The position numbers were made by a program, and so were the translations under genes. A stretch of DNA of 64,000 bases from Barnesiella sp. WM24 (GTDB taxonomy: Bacteria > Bacteroidota > Bacteroidia > Bacteroidales > Muribaculaceae): the NCBI RefSeq assembly GCF_004570975.1, contig NZ_SPPC01000003.1:121102-185101 (forward strand), read 5' to 3'. Position 1 is the stretch's first letter; every line of letters begins with the position of its first letter. The notes beneath the pieces are model-generated. The model was not told where the DNA came from. It was given only the letters and a program-made list of their open reading frames with translations, and ran no database searches. Of this stretch, positions 9,176-16,667 are shown piece after piece.

Positions 9176-9211
9176 GCCCACTTAAAATATATTTATTTTG
9201 AGTGGGCTTTT
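9176..9211 (+). terminator. Rho-independent terminator of the tra operon
   Basis: A 14-base stem (9176-9189 with 9194-9207, one G-T wobble) closes on a 4-base loop and is followed by TTTT. It sits directly after the lysozyme gene, so transfer transcription should end here and the following genes need their own promoter. Confidence 0.88.
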
Positions 9212-9215
9212 GCCG

Positions 9216-9240
9216 TTTACCTTATCTGTCCGTTGGTATT
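9216..9240 (+). promoter_or_regulatory. Bipartite motif copy 1 (candidate ECF-sigma promoter)
   Basis: TTTACC (9216-9221), 14 bases, then GTATT (9236-9240), 33 bases before the ATG at 9274. The same arrangement occurs at 27607, 35147, 35847 and 36920. The spacing suits the -35 and -10 elements of an ECF sigma factor. No TAnnTTTG box is present in this gap. Assignment to the ECF-like factor encoded at 32948 is inference. Confidence 0.5.
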
Positions 9241-9273
9241 ATCTATTGTAACGACTAAAAACTACACCCAGTT

Positions 9274-9540
9274 ATGAATAAACTAATTTCAGTTATTGTC
9301 ACCCTCATGGCGACCTTTAATACCTTCGCTATCGATCCAGTAGGAGCAAGGATTGACCGAGAGGAAGGTATGGACATTCCAACTCCAATCTTGGTTATCA
9401 TGCTTATTATCGCAACTATTGGTTGTTTTGCAATGGGTTTGTCAAAGGATAAGGATGGGAAACGAGATTCCTCGGATATGATATGGCTCGGCCTTCTTGG
9501 TCTCGGAGGTCTCGTCTTTGTCTTCAGTCATATATCGTGA
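9274..9540 (+). CDS. Small two-segment membrane protein
   Basis: An 88-residue protein. An N-terminal hydrophobic segment (residues 1-19, possibly a signal peptide ending FNTFA) is followed by an acidic stretch, a membrane segment (PILVIMLIIATIGCFAMGL), a charged loop (SKDKDGKRDSSD) and a final membrane segment (IWLGLLGLGGLVFVF). No family is recognised. It stands alone between the tra terminator and the long palindrome, and it is preceded at the usual distance by the bipartite motif at 9216, so it is probably an envelope-stress-type gene rather than a transfer gene. Confidence 0.65.
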   Translation: MNKLISVIVTLMATFNTFAIDPVGARIDREEGMDIPTPILVIMLIIATIGCFAMGLSKDKDGKRDSSDMIWLGLLGLGGLVFVFSHIS

Positions 9541-9592
9541 GATACGTAAAATAGTAAGCAACAGCCTCTACGAGTAAAATTATATAGCCATT

Positions 9593-9627
9593 GTTTATGT
9601 GTGCTTGGCATTTTTTTTGTAACTTTG
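9593..9627 (+). promoter_or_regulatory. Possible Bacteroidota promoter before the long palindrome
   Basis: TAACTTTG at 9620-9627 is a perfect -7 box. The upstream element is weak: TTTATG at 9594-9599 gives a 20-base gap. Transcription would start near 9634, just before the palindrome at 9648. Confidence 0.4.
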
Positions 9628-9647
9628 CATTTGCGGTGCGTTCATTA

Positions 9648-9879
9648 CGTGAACGTAAAGCAGACATTCGGAAAAATGAGCGTCAAGCACTCGGTTATCT
9701 GATACTGAAAATCTGGACAATTTTCGACTCTACGCAGATGACAAGCAATGGCGCTCACGCTGATGTGTATATACCGGTTCTACGAACTGTCATATATGCC
9801 AAAAGCGTGAGCTTTTTACTTGTTACTCGTAGATGGGCAGTCCAGAGCCTCAGTATGGTAGCATTGTTTGAAGTTCACG
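9648..9879. repeat. Long imperfect palindrome, non-coding (structured RNA or MITE-like element)
   Basis: Nested inverted arms are present: CGTGAAC 9648-9654 with 9873-9879; ATACTGA 9702-9708 with 9850-9856; TCTGGAC 9712-9718 with 9840-9846; TCTACG 9729-9734 with 9828-9833; ACAAG 9741-9745 with 9819-9823; GCTCACGCT 9753-9761 with 9804-9812; GTTC/GAAC near the centre. The arms fold about one centre near 9783. The 390-base gap between genes is otherwise without a credible CDS. The structure could be the leader of the TPR gene at 9931, an independent small RNA, or a decayed insertion. Confidence 0.6.
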
Positions 9880-9930
9880 CTTCTTTTGTAGACATATTGA
9901 TAATTAACCAACCAGTAATCACAAGATTAT

Positions 9931-11172
9931 ATGAACCGATTATTACTTTCAGCCCTACTGCTTATTGTCAGCTCGGTGGCAGCTTTCGCTCAAGCGGAAT
10001 GGGAATCAGCAATTCCCAGCGGTTTGGCCTGGAAAGCCGAGCCGAGACTAACGACCTTCTCGACCACGCTTTCGGGACTCCGCACATCGAACCTGACAAC
10101 AGAGTCTTATGACAACAAGAAGAACAAAAAGGTCGGGTACCTCTCCACCTATCTCACTCAGCAAATTCCTCTCGACCGCCCTTGTGAGATAAGTTTCATT
10201 GTTCGTAATACCAACAACTATGTGACCGGTCCTAAAACTCACGTTACCCACACAAAGAAAAAGGTGAAGGGCGGACGTGTCGTGGCAAACATTGCCCAAT
10301 CACTGCTGCTATTCCCGATTGGCCTCGGTTCTTGGTTGTGGAATCCGGCTCGTGAAACCGTACAATACGGATACACGGATGATTCTCCCTCTCAAGTATA
10401 TTGGGGCTATACAATCACTGTTAAATCAACAAAAGGTTCATCGACAACATATTTCAAGCGATTTTGCCATTCCGATGGATACGCAGTCGACGAATTAAGC
10501 TCAGACAACAACAATTGGCGTAGAGCCTACGGAGCCTCTGGAACAGAAAATCTGAAACTTGTTTTTGACAAGGACAAAACGCTCAAACTGTATTCTGGAA
10601 GTGACCTTCTGAAAACATTTCCTGATGCTGCGGCTATTACCTATCTCGGACTTGATGCAGGCTGTAATGCGAAATTGGAGACATCAAACTTCTCCATGCA
10701 AAAGACAACCAATTACGGTACGGCAAAACCCATGATGGAAGAAGCTGTTGCCATGATACAACAGGAAAACTATTATGGCGCATCGAAGCTTCTTACCGAA
10801 GTAATGGACAAGGTGGGATACAGGGACTTCAATACATATTACATGAAAGGCTATTGCCAGATGGCTCAGAACAATCTACGCACCGCTATAGACGAACTGA
10901 CCAAAGCTATAAACCTCCCATCCTCAACAGCTTCAGAACGGGAAGGAGCATATTATCTTCGGGGCTATTGCAAGGCGCAGCTCGAAGACATAGATTGCGT
11001 AAATGACATGCGCAAGGCTGGTGAGGACGGCAGGACATGGCTGAAGGAAATGCAACTGGAAGATTTCTATCCAAACCAGAATGTGATAAGGGAGACCTCC
11101 GTTCCGACCCAATCGAATAGTCGTCCTAAAAGAGCGCTCAACACTTCAAAGAAACCTCCATTGAGAAAATAA
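9931..11172 (+). CDS. Exported protein with C-terminal TPR repeats
   Basis: A 413-residue protein with signal peptide MNRLLLSALLLIVSSVAAFA. The N-terminal 250 residues look beta-rich and may be a lectin-like or adhesion fold (SYDNKKNKKVGYLSTYL, YLGLDAGCNAKLETSNF). Residues about 265-370 form TPR-type helix pairs (MMEEAVAMIQQENYYGASKL, AIDELTKAINLPSS). The C-terminus is basic. It is followed 3 bases later by the serine-protease gene, so the two are very likely co-transcribed and may act together in the periplasm. No named family is recognised for the N-terminal domain. Confidence 0.8.
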   Translation: MNRLLLSALLLIVSSVAAFAQAEWESAIPSGLAWKAEPRLTTFSTTLSGLRTSNLTTESYDNKKNKKVGYLSTYLTQQIPLDRPCEISFIVRNTNNYVTGPKTHVTHTKKKVKGGRVVANIAQSLLLFPIGLGSWLWNPARETVQYGYTDDSPSQVYWGYTITVKSTKGSSTTYFKRFCHSDGYAVDELSSDNNNWRRAYGASGTENLKLVFDKDKTLKLYSGSDLLKTFPDAAAITYLGLDAGCNAKLETSNFSMQKTTNYGTAKPMMEEAVAMIQQENYYGASKLLTEVMDKVGYRDFNTYYMKGYCQMAQNNLRTAIDELTKAINLPSSTASEREGAYYLRGYCKAQLEDIDCVNDMRKAGEDGRTWLKEMQLEDFYPNQNVIRETSVPTQSNSRPKRALNTSKKPPLRK

Positions 11173-11175
11173 GTT

Positions 11176-12816
11176 ATGAAACACTATGCCTCTATCATCC
11201 CCATATTAATTGGGTTGATACTCGTATGCGGGTGCTCCAACTCACTTCAAAACATTATAGAAGAGACAAAAGAGGCCACCGTCACCATCTATACATTCGA
11301 TGAATATGGTTCTCCCTCCGGTGAAGGCTCCGGCTTCTTTATTGATGACAAAGGGACTTGCCTCACCAACTACCATGTCCTTGATGGTGCTACCAAGGCT
11401 ATCCTTAAAACATCGGAAGGGTTTGAATTTGAGATTGACTCCGTTCTGATTTCCAACAAGAAAAAGGATATAGTCAAGTTTAACATCAAGAATCCTGACA
11501 AGAAACGGTTTGCTTACCTCCGTTTTGCCAACTCGGAGCTGAAACAAGGAGATAAAGTCTACAACGTCAGCTCGCCTGTCGGGCTGGAGCAGACTGTTTC
11601 AGACGGCATCATATCGGCATTGCGAAGCGACTCACATGGGGATATAGTGCAGATAACCGCGCCCATATCTCCGGGTAGTAGTGGCAGTGCCATCGTAGAT
11701 GAGAACGGAGATGTTATAGCCGTTGCCACCTTCCTCCATCGTGGCGGTCAGAACCTCAACTTTGGCGTAAAAATGTCTGACGAAATATTGGCTCTGATTA
11801 AAGATAATGAGTTCAGCAAAAAGAATCCGAAGTTCAACAAGAAAGCAGACTTCGTTATTGTAAACGTCCCGGCTTCCAACGCCCCACATGTGCGTCTGAA
11901 CGCAATAGAATTTAAGCCGGACGCGACCATAGCTTATTTGTCCTACTCCAACCTGGATATGACCCGTAATCCTGCACAGGTGTCATTTCAGACCGAGGAC
12001 AAGACAAAATCATATGCCTTGATTGACGTTGCAAATGATAAGAACTATGCCATGACCTCCTTCTCGACCGCCGACCATGAGGATGAGACTTTGATAGTTC
12101 CACTTGCCTCAACGACCCAATTCCGGATGGTCTTCCCGGCCATACGCAACAATGCAGACCTGACTGATCTTGAAATCAAACCTCAGGGAGATGCAGTCGG
12201 CTGGAAATTTGAAGGGGTGAATATTGCAGATGCCCGTGCTGCGCTCCACTATGACATGGAGACATATCAGAAAAACTATGCGTACGTCATGATGAGAGAG
12301 GGTGAACTTGACTATGCTCAGGAACTTTTCACTCAGATTCTCGAAGAAACTCCTGATGACGAGGATGCACTCAATGCCATGGGTATATTATCCTATGTGC
12401 AGGGCAACTTGAAAGATGCACTGACCTACTTCAATGAGGCCATTGAGAACCATCCGTCAAGCGAGACATCCTACAACAATCGAGCAAAATATTATGCCGA
12501 TAAGGGTGATTTGAAGAAGGCCAAAGCAGACCTCACAAAGAGCATCGGCATCAATGAATCGGGTGAAAACTATCTCAACCGTGCCGAAGTCAACATGGGA
12601 CTGGAAGATGTCGAAGCTGCTCGTGCCGACCTTACCAGGGCATTGGAAAAAGGCGGGTTGATTGAAGACCCCTATACCTACTACAAACGAGCTTGCTGTG
12701 CCATATATCTCCGAGACTACCGTCAAGCCAACGAAGACATTCGCATGGCTTATAAGCTCAATCGCGACCCCGACTTCGATAAACACCTTCAAGAACTCTA
12801 CAACGCGATACCTTAG
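11176..12816 (+). CDS. Lipoprotein trypsin-like serine protease with TPR repeats
   Basis: A 546-residue lipoprotein (lipobox LVCGC, Cys20). Residues about 35-215 form a trypsin/DegP-like protease domain with a complete triad: His67 in LTNYHVLDG, Asp98 in KKDIVKF and Ser169 in SPGSSGSAI. There is no PDZ domain. After a beta-rich linker (about 225-360), residues about 375-535 hold four or five TPR repeats (MREGELDYAQELFTQIL, AMGILSYVQGNLKDALTYF). It is probably an envelope quality-control or signalling protease. It closes a two-gene unit with the TPR protein upstream and ends at a terminator. Confidence 0.88.
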   Translation: MKHYASIIPILIGLILVCGCSNSLQNIIEETKEATVTIYTFDEYGSPSGEGSGFFIDDKGTCLTNYHVLDGATKAILKTSEGFEFEIDSVLISNKKKDIVKFNIKNPDKKRFAYLRFANSELKQGDKVYNVSSPVGLEQTVSDGIISALRSDSHGDIVQITAPISPGSSGSAIVDENGDVIAVATFLHRGGQNLNFGVKMSDEILALIKDNEFSKKNPKFNKKADFVIVNVPASNAPHVRLNAIEFKPDATIAYLSYSNLDMTRNPAQVSFQTEDKTKSYALIDVANDKNYAMTSFSTADHEDETLIVPLASTTQFRMVFPAIRNNADLTDLEIKPQGDAVGWKFEGVNIADARAALHYDMETYQKNYAYVMMREGELDYAQELFTQILEETPDDEDALNAMGILSYVQGNLKDALTYFNEAIENHPSSETSYNNRAKYYADKGDLKKAKADLTKSIGINESGENYLNRAEVNMGLEDVEAARADLTRALEKGGLIEDPYTYYKRACCAIYLRDYRQANEDIRMAYKLNRDPDFDKHLQELYNAIP

Positions 12817-12887
12817 TCATAACAGTACACAAGATCCTGAAAAACGACGGGGAGATTAACATCCTGTTGATTGCTACTAATGTTCAT

Positions 12888-12936
12888 AAAGCCAGCTCAA
12901 GGCCATAAGTGTCTTGGACTGGCTTTGTTTTGTTTT
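12888..12936 (+). terminator. Rho-independent terminator after the protease gene
   Basis: The arms 12888-12901 and 12913-12926 pair over 14 positions with two mismatches (AAAGCCAG against CTGGCTTT at the base, CAAG against CTTG inside). A T-rich tail GTTTTGTTTTG follows. The tail supplies the -33 element of the next promoter. Confidence 0.75.
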
Positions 12937-12964
12937 GAAGTGTCGCATAAAATCACTAAATTTG
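12934..12964 (+). promoter_or_regulatory. Bacteroidota promoter of the HTH/WYL regulators
   Basis: TTTG at 12934-12937, 19 bases, then TAAATTTG at 12957-12964. This is the consensus layout for the primary Bacteroidota sigma factor and predicts a start near 12971, 20 bases before the HTH gene. Confidence 0.75.
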
Positions 12965-12990
12965 CATTAGTTTATTCTTTTGATGTTGTT

Positions 12991-13200
12991 ATGGCGGATT
13001 TAAATAGATTAAAAGTGGTTCTTGCGGAAGAGAAAAGAACCAGTGTATGGTTGGCTGAACAATTAGGAGTCAATCGCACAACTGTGTCTAAATGGTGCAC
13101 AAACACTAACCAGCCGGATTTGAATACCTTAGCTAAAATAGCGGAACTACTCTGCGTTGATATATCACATCTTCTTAATAAGACCTTGATAAAGGATTGA
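12991..13200 (+). CDS. Small HTH (Xre/Cro-type) regulator
   Basis: A 69-residue protein that is a single helix-turn-helix domain: LAEEKRTSVWLAEQLGVNRT, then TVSKWCTNTNQPDLNTLAKI. Upstream in-frame codons (from 12871) run through the terminator and promoter, so the ATG at 12991 is the start. It is followed after 4 bases by a WYL-domain regulator. Small Xre proteins next to WYL proteins commonly control defence islands in Bacteroidota, and here they sit directly before the R-M operon. Confidence 0.85.
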   Translation: MADLNRLKVVLAEEKRTSVWLAEQLGVNRTTVSKWCTNTNQPDLNTLAKIAELLCVDISHLLNKTLIKD

Positions 13201-13204
13201 TATA

Positions 13205-14218
13205 ATGGCTATAACAGAAGATGCTCTTATCAGATATGGTGTTCTTGACGGCTGTCTGAGGCGACCCGGTCAGGGATATTCCATTGATGAACTTACTGAT
13301 GCCTGCAACAGGAAGCTTCAATATACTACCGGCAGTTCAGTCAGTAAGGTGCAGGTGCGAAAGGACCTTGACAGAATGAGATCTCTCTATGATGCTCCCA
13401 TAGATGATAAATCATTCGTTGGACATACAAAGTACTTCCGTTATACAGATCGGAACTTTTCCATCAATAATATGCCTTTTAGCGACGTGGAAATTCAGCA
13501 GACTCGTTCTGCATTACAAGCCCTCGGTCGATTGAAGGGAATGCCTCAATTTGCATGGATAAACGAGCTCCTGACCAAGCTGGAAGACCGAATGTTTTTA
13601 GTACATGAAAATTCAGGAGCTACAGCTATCGGTTTTGACGAGAACCCACGCCTTGAAGGATTGGACTGGATTTCTCCTTTGTATGAGGCAATTGTTAATA
13701 AGAGGCCACTGCATATTAAATATAAACCACACGGGAAATCAGAAATAGAATGGGACATTCATCCATATTACCTGAAACAGTATAACGGACGTTGGTGGGC
13801 GTTGGGTAAAAACAATGATTACCCTGAGGGTAAGCCTACTTCCATCCCAGTAGATAGAATCATTGAAATTGCAGAGGCTTCTTCTGACATATCATTTATT
13901 GAAAATGACGGGCCTGATTTTGACACCTATTTCAAAGATGTTGTCGGTGTCACTGTCCCCAACATGAATCCGATTGACATTGACATAAGACTCATCCCGG
14001 GTAGATTTCCATTTGTAAAGTCCAAACCGCTGCATACATCTCAGCAGATTATAGATGAGGAAGCAGGAATAATCCGGCTTCACATAATTCCAAATCCTGA
14101 ACTATATTCGCTGCTTTCTTCGTTCGGGAAGGACTTGGAAGTATTGTCGCCTAAACAAGTACGTCTCCAAATGAAGCTGATTTCTGAAGGAATGGCAAAA
14201 TTTTATGAAAGATTATAG
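13205..14218 (+). CDS. WYL-domain transcriptional regulator
   Basis: A 337-residue protein with an N-terminal winged-helix region (about 1-65, VSKVQVRKDLDRMRSLY), a middle domain, and a WYL-type ligand-sensing domain (about 150-230, with PLHIKYKPHG, DIHPYYLKQYNGRWWALGK and PVDRIIEIAEAS). The C-terminal extension resembles the WCX region. WYL regulators such as BrxR and CapW repress phage-defence operons and respond to a nucleotide-type signal. Its stop lies inside a perfect inverted repeat (14208-14234) in front of the defence operon, so autogenous or operon control is likely. Confidence 0.9.
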   Translation: MAITEDALIRYGVLDGCLRRPGQGYSIDELTDACNRKLQYTTGSSVSKVQVRKDLDRMRSLYDAPIDDKSFVGHTKYFRYTDRNFSINNMPFSDVEIQQTRSALQALGRLKGMPQFAWINELLTKLEDRMFLVHENSGATAIGFDENPRLEGLDWISPLYEAIVNKRPLHIKYKPHGKSEIEWDIHPYYLKQYNGRWWALGKNNDYPEGKPTSIPVDRIIEIAEASSDISFIENDGPDFDTYFKDVVGVTVPNMNPIDIDIRLIPGRFPFVKSKPLHTSQQIIDEEAGIIRLHIIPNPELYSLLSSFGKDLEVLSPKQVRLQMKLISEGMAKFYERL

Positions 14219-14234
14219 TCGCAGTATAATCTTT
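14208..14234. promoter_or_regulatory. Perfect inverted repeat, candidate WYL-regulator operator
   Basis: AAAGATTATA (14208-14217), 7-base spacer, TATAATCTTT (14225-14234). It overlaps the end of the WYL gene and ends 5 bases before the -7 box of the next operon, so a bound dimer would block polymerase. A terminator is less likely because no T-run follows. Confidence 0.6.
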
Positions 14235-14239
14235 GGTCG

Positions 14240-14247
14240 TAATTTTG
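14240..14247 (+). promoter_or_regulatory. -7 box of the defence operon
   Basis: TAATTTTG, 29 bases before the ATG at 14277. I see no good -33 TTTG at the right distance, which fits a promoter needing an activator or controlled by the adjacent inverted repeat. Confidence 0.5.
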
Positions 14248-14276
14248 CAACGTAATTATTAAAGATTCGTTTCTAT

Positions 14277-16667
14277 ATGAGCAACAGCGCACTTCAGGAG
14301 AAGGTTTACAAAGTAATGAATGCCCTTACCCGTACTGGCGAATTTCGAGATATCATCGAAATCGTTAAGGAACTCCTATGTCTTATTTATATATCCTCAA
14401 GGTCGAATCTGAATCTGGAGAAATATCACGATGATATATACACACTACGTAATGAAATTCCTGGTTCCAAGGTTGATCCGTTTACTAAAAACATCTTTTA
14501 CGAGGATGTCCTGATGTTATCTGGGGCAGCGATGCTACATTTAATTGAGGCTCTTCGTAGTTTCGATATTTCTGATGAAGTAAAGAGATCTGAGTTGGCT
14601 GACTCTATAATAAGCTTTGCAATAGAACATACTGGCAAATCATCAGGCCAATTTTTGATTAACAATAATCTTGCAAGATTGATTGCGTTCCTCGCTTGGG
14701 AAAGAGGAATGGATGATGTTGTTGATCCTTTTGCCGGGATTGTAAGCTATGCAGTTACACCGGAATTTTCCGGCATAAAATTTCGTGGAAGGGAGTATTC
14801 TCTTGATGCTACCGTTATAAGTAACCTGCTGTTGGCTATCCACGGACGAGAACAGTCTGTAGAGGAAATGAGTATGGCAGATAAATGGGAATACCCTGAA
14901 AATGCGGAAAATTTGATTACAGTTCCACCTTTTAACTTTCCGACAAAAGAACTGTATAGCGACATCTCGTGTCGTTCTAAATATGCTCACGAGCTGATAG
15001 TTGAGTATTTTATAGAAAACCCCAGCTCTAAAAAAGCAATTATATTGCTTCCATCTTCTTTTGCATATTCACAAAATAGCGAATGGCTACGAAAAGAGCT
15101 GCTCAACAGGAACTATATTGATAAAGTAATCTCATTACCGTCCGGAGTTCTAAATGGAACACAGATTACTTCGTTGATTATTGTATTGGACAAGACGAGA
15201 GCCGATTGGGACGAAGAAGATATCACTTTTATTTCGCTTGTCAATTGTGCAAGAAATATGTCTCGAGGTCGTAGCGAGTTAAATCTTGAATATGCTAAAA
15301 ATCTTATTCTCAGTAGAAGCGGAAAGTATGCCAAGGATGTAACAATCGATGAAATTTTAAATTCGATTAGTACAGATATAAATCCTGGGAAATATATTGT
15401 TGGGAATTTACTGCCGGAAATATCCGCAGATGCTCATATCGCTCCTTTGTCTACGTTTTTGCAACCCATTGAATTGCAATCACAAAGAGTCAAATCGGGA
15501 GAAACAAAAGACATTGTAGGTTTAAAAGACTTGTCCGATATTTATGATTTTGTCGTTATCGGGAAACCGTCATCAAAAACCACATCCCGTTATGTTGAAC
15601 TTTCTGAAGATGCCATTATTTTAACTATAAGCTCAGGTAAATTTCATGTAGGACGATTCAAGTACAAGGGAACACCGATTGGCCTGAGCATCAACCTCGC
15701 AGCATTTGCGACAGAATGTATTGGTGATATGGATTATATCCTTCTTGAATTGTCCAAACCATATATCTCTAAGCAGCTTGAATTGCTTGGCGTTGCCAAT
15801 CAGCCAGTATCCGATTATGTGTTACATAATCTACGTATAGTTTGCGAAAATCTGCCACGTCAAAAAGAGATTGTTCTGGAAGCACAGAAGCAGATCGTAT
15901 CCGAATTGCATATCGGCTTATCGGATGCCCATACCGACTATCGCAAAGACGTGCATATTAAGAAACATGCCATCGGACAGACCGTCGGCTCTATCGGCAA
16001 CTGGTGGACCTTATTGGAAGAAGCAAGGGACAAAGGCAATCTCATCAATGAATCCATGATAATTGGAGATTCCGAAATCAGTTTAGGAGCGGTGTTGGAT
16101 AATCTGCGTAACTGTTTTGGGAGATTGTCTGTTCAAATTGACAGATTTGATCGGGGTTATAATGCCACGTCTGTCATTATTAATCTTGATGAGTTTATCA
16201 ATGAGTATATAGGGACTCATTCATCGCCCATTTTCAAATATGAAATAGTGGACGATGAAAACAGTAAGCCTGAAGGTGAGACCGAGAGCAAAAAACTTCG
16301 CACTATTTTCTTCCCGAAGGACGTGCTTGCAATGATTATGAACAATGTCATAAGCAACGCTTGCGCCCACGGCTTTGATAATACCATGTCTTCAAGCAAT
16401 CTTGTTCGGATAGCCGTCGAAGTATCTGGAGGTGTAATTATACTTTCTATATCCAACAATGGCAAACCGGCTCCCTCGGATATGTCCGCAGAAAAGATAA
16501 TGACCTACGGAGAATCGTCTGATTTGCGTTCACATTGTGGTATCGGTGGATATGAAACCCGTCAGCTCATGAATGATTTCGGTGGTGAGGTCGATATCAT
16601 ATTGGATAAAGACGCCGAATTTCCGGTTAAATATCAATTAACGTTTAAATCCGTTGACAATGAGTGA
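14277..16667 (+). CDS. HsdM-like pseudo-methylase fused to a histidine-kinase-type ATPase
   Basis: A 796-residue cytoplasmic fusion. Residues about 100-310 align by eye with the HsdM encoded downstream: SSGQFLINNNLARLIAFL for the GQFYTP region, DPFAGIVSY (150-158) for motif I, TVPPFNF (215-221) for motif IV, and LPSGVLNGTQITSLIIVLDK. Motif IV has Val where the catalytic Asn/Asp should be, so methylation is unlikely. Residues about 385-540 resemble an HsdS target-recognition segment. Then comes a DHp-like helix with His564 (HIKKHAIGQTVGSI) and a GHKL ATPase: N-box NNVISNACAHGF (689-700), NNGKP (727-731), HCGIGGYETRQL (753-764). No membrane segment. First gene of the R-M operon; overlaps the receiver-like gene. 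I know no named family with this order. Confidence 0.85.
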   Translation: MSNSALQEKVYKVMNALTRTGEFRDIIEIVKELLCLIYISSRSNLNLEKYHDDIYTLRNEIPGSKVDPFTKNIFYEDVLMLSGAAMLHLIEALRSFDISDEVKRSELADSIISFAIEHTGKSSGQFLINNNLARLIAFLAWERGMDDVVDPFAGIVSYAVTPEFSGIKFRGREYSLDATVISNLLLAIHGREQSVEEMSMADKWEYPENAENLITVPPFNFPTKELYSDISCRSKYAHELIVEYFIENPSSKKAIILLPSSFAYSQNSEWLRKELLNRNYIDKVISLPSGVLNGTQITSLIIVLDKTRADWDEEDITFISLVNCARNMSRGRSELNLEYAKNLILSRSGKYAKDVTIDEILNSISTDINPGKYIVGNLLPEISADAHIAPLSTFLQPIELQSQRVKSGETKDIVGLKDLSDIYDFVVIGKPSSKTTSRYVELSEDAIILTISSGKFHVGRFKYKGTPIGLSINLAAFATECIGDMDYILLELSKPYISKQLELLGVANQPVSDYVLHNLRIVCENLPRQKEIVLEAQKQIVSELHIGLSDAHTDYRKDVHIKKHAIGQTVGSIGNWWTLLEEARDKGNLINESMIIGDSEISLGAVLDNLRNCFGRLSVQIDRFDRGYNATSVIINLDEFINEYIGTHSSPIFKYEIVDDENSKPEGETESKKLRTIFFPKDVLAMIMNNVISNACAHGFDNTMSSSNLVRIAVEVSGGVIILSISNNGKPAPSDMSAEKIMTYGESSDLRSHCGIGGYETRQLMNDFGGEVDIILDKDAEFPVKYQLTFKSVDNE

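Noticed and set aside
9591-10112. 173-codon plus-strand frame
   Set aside because: It runs through the long palindrome and into the TPR gene in another frame. The translation has no protein-like pattern.
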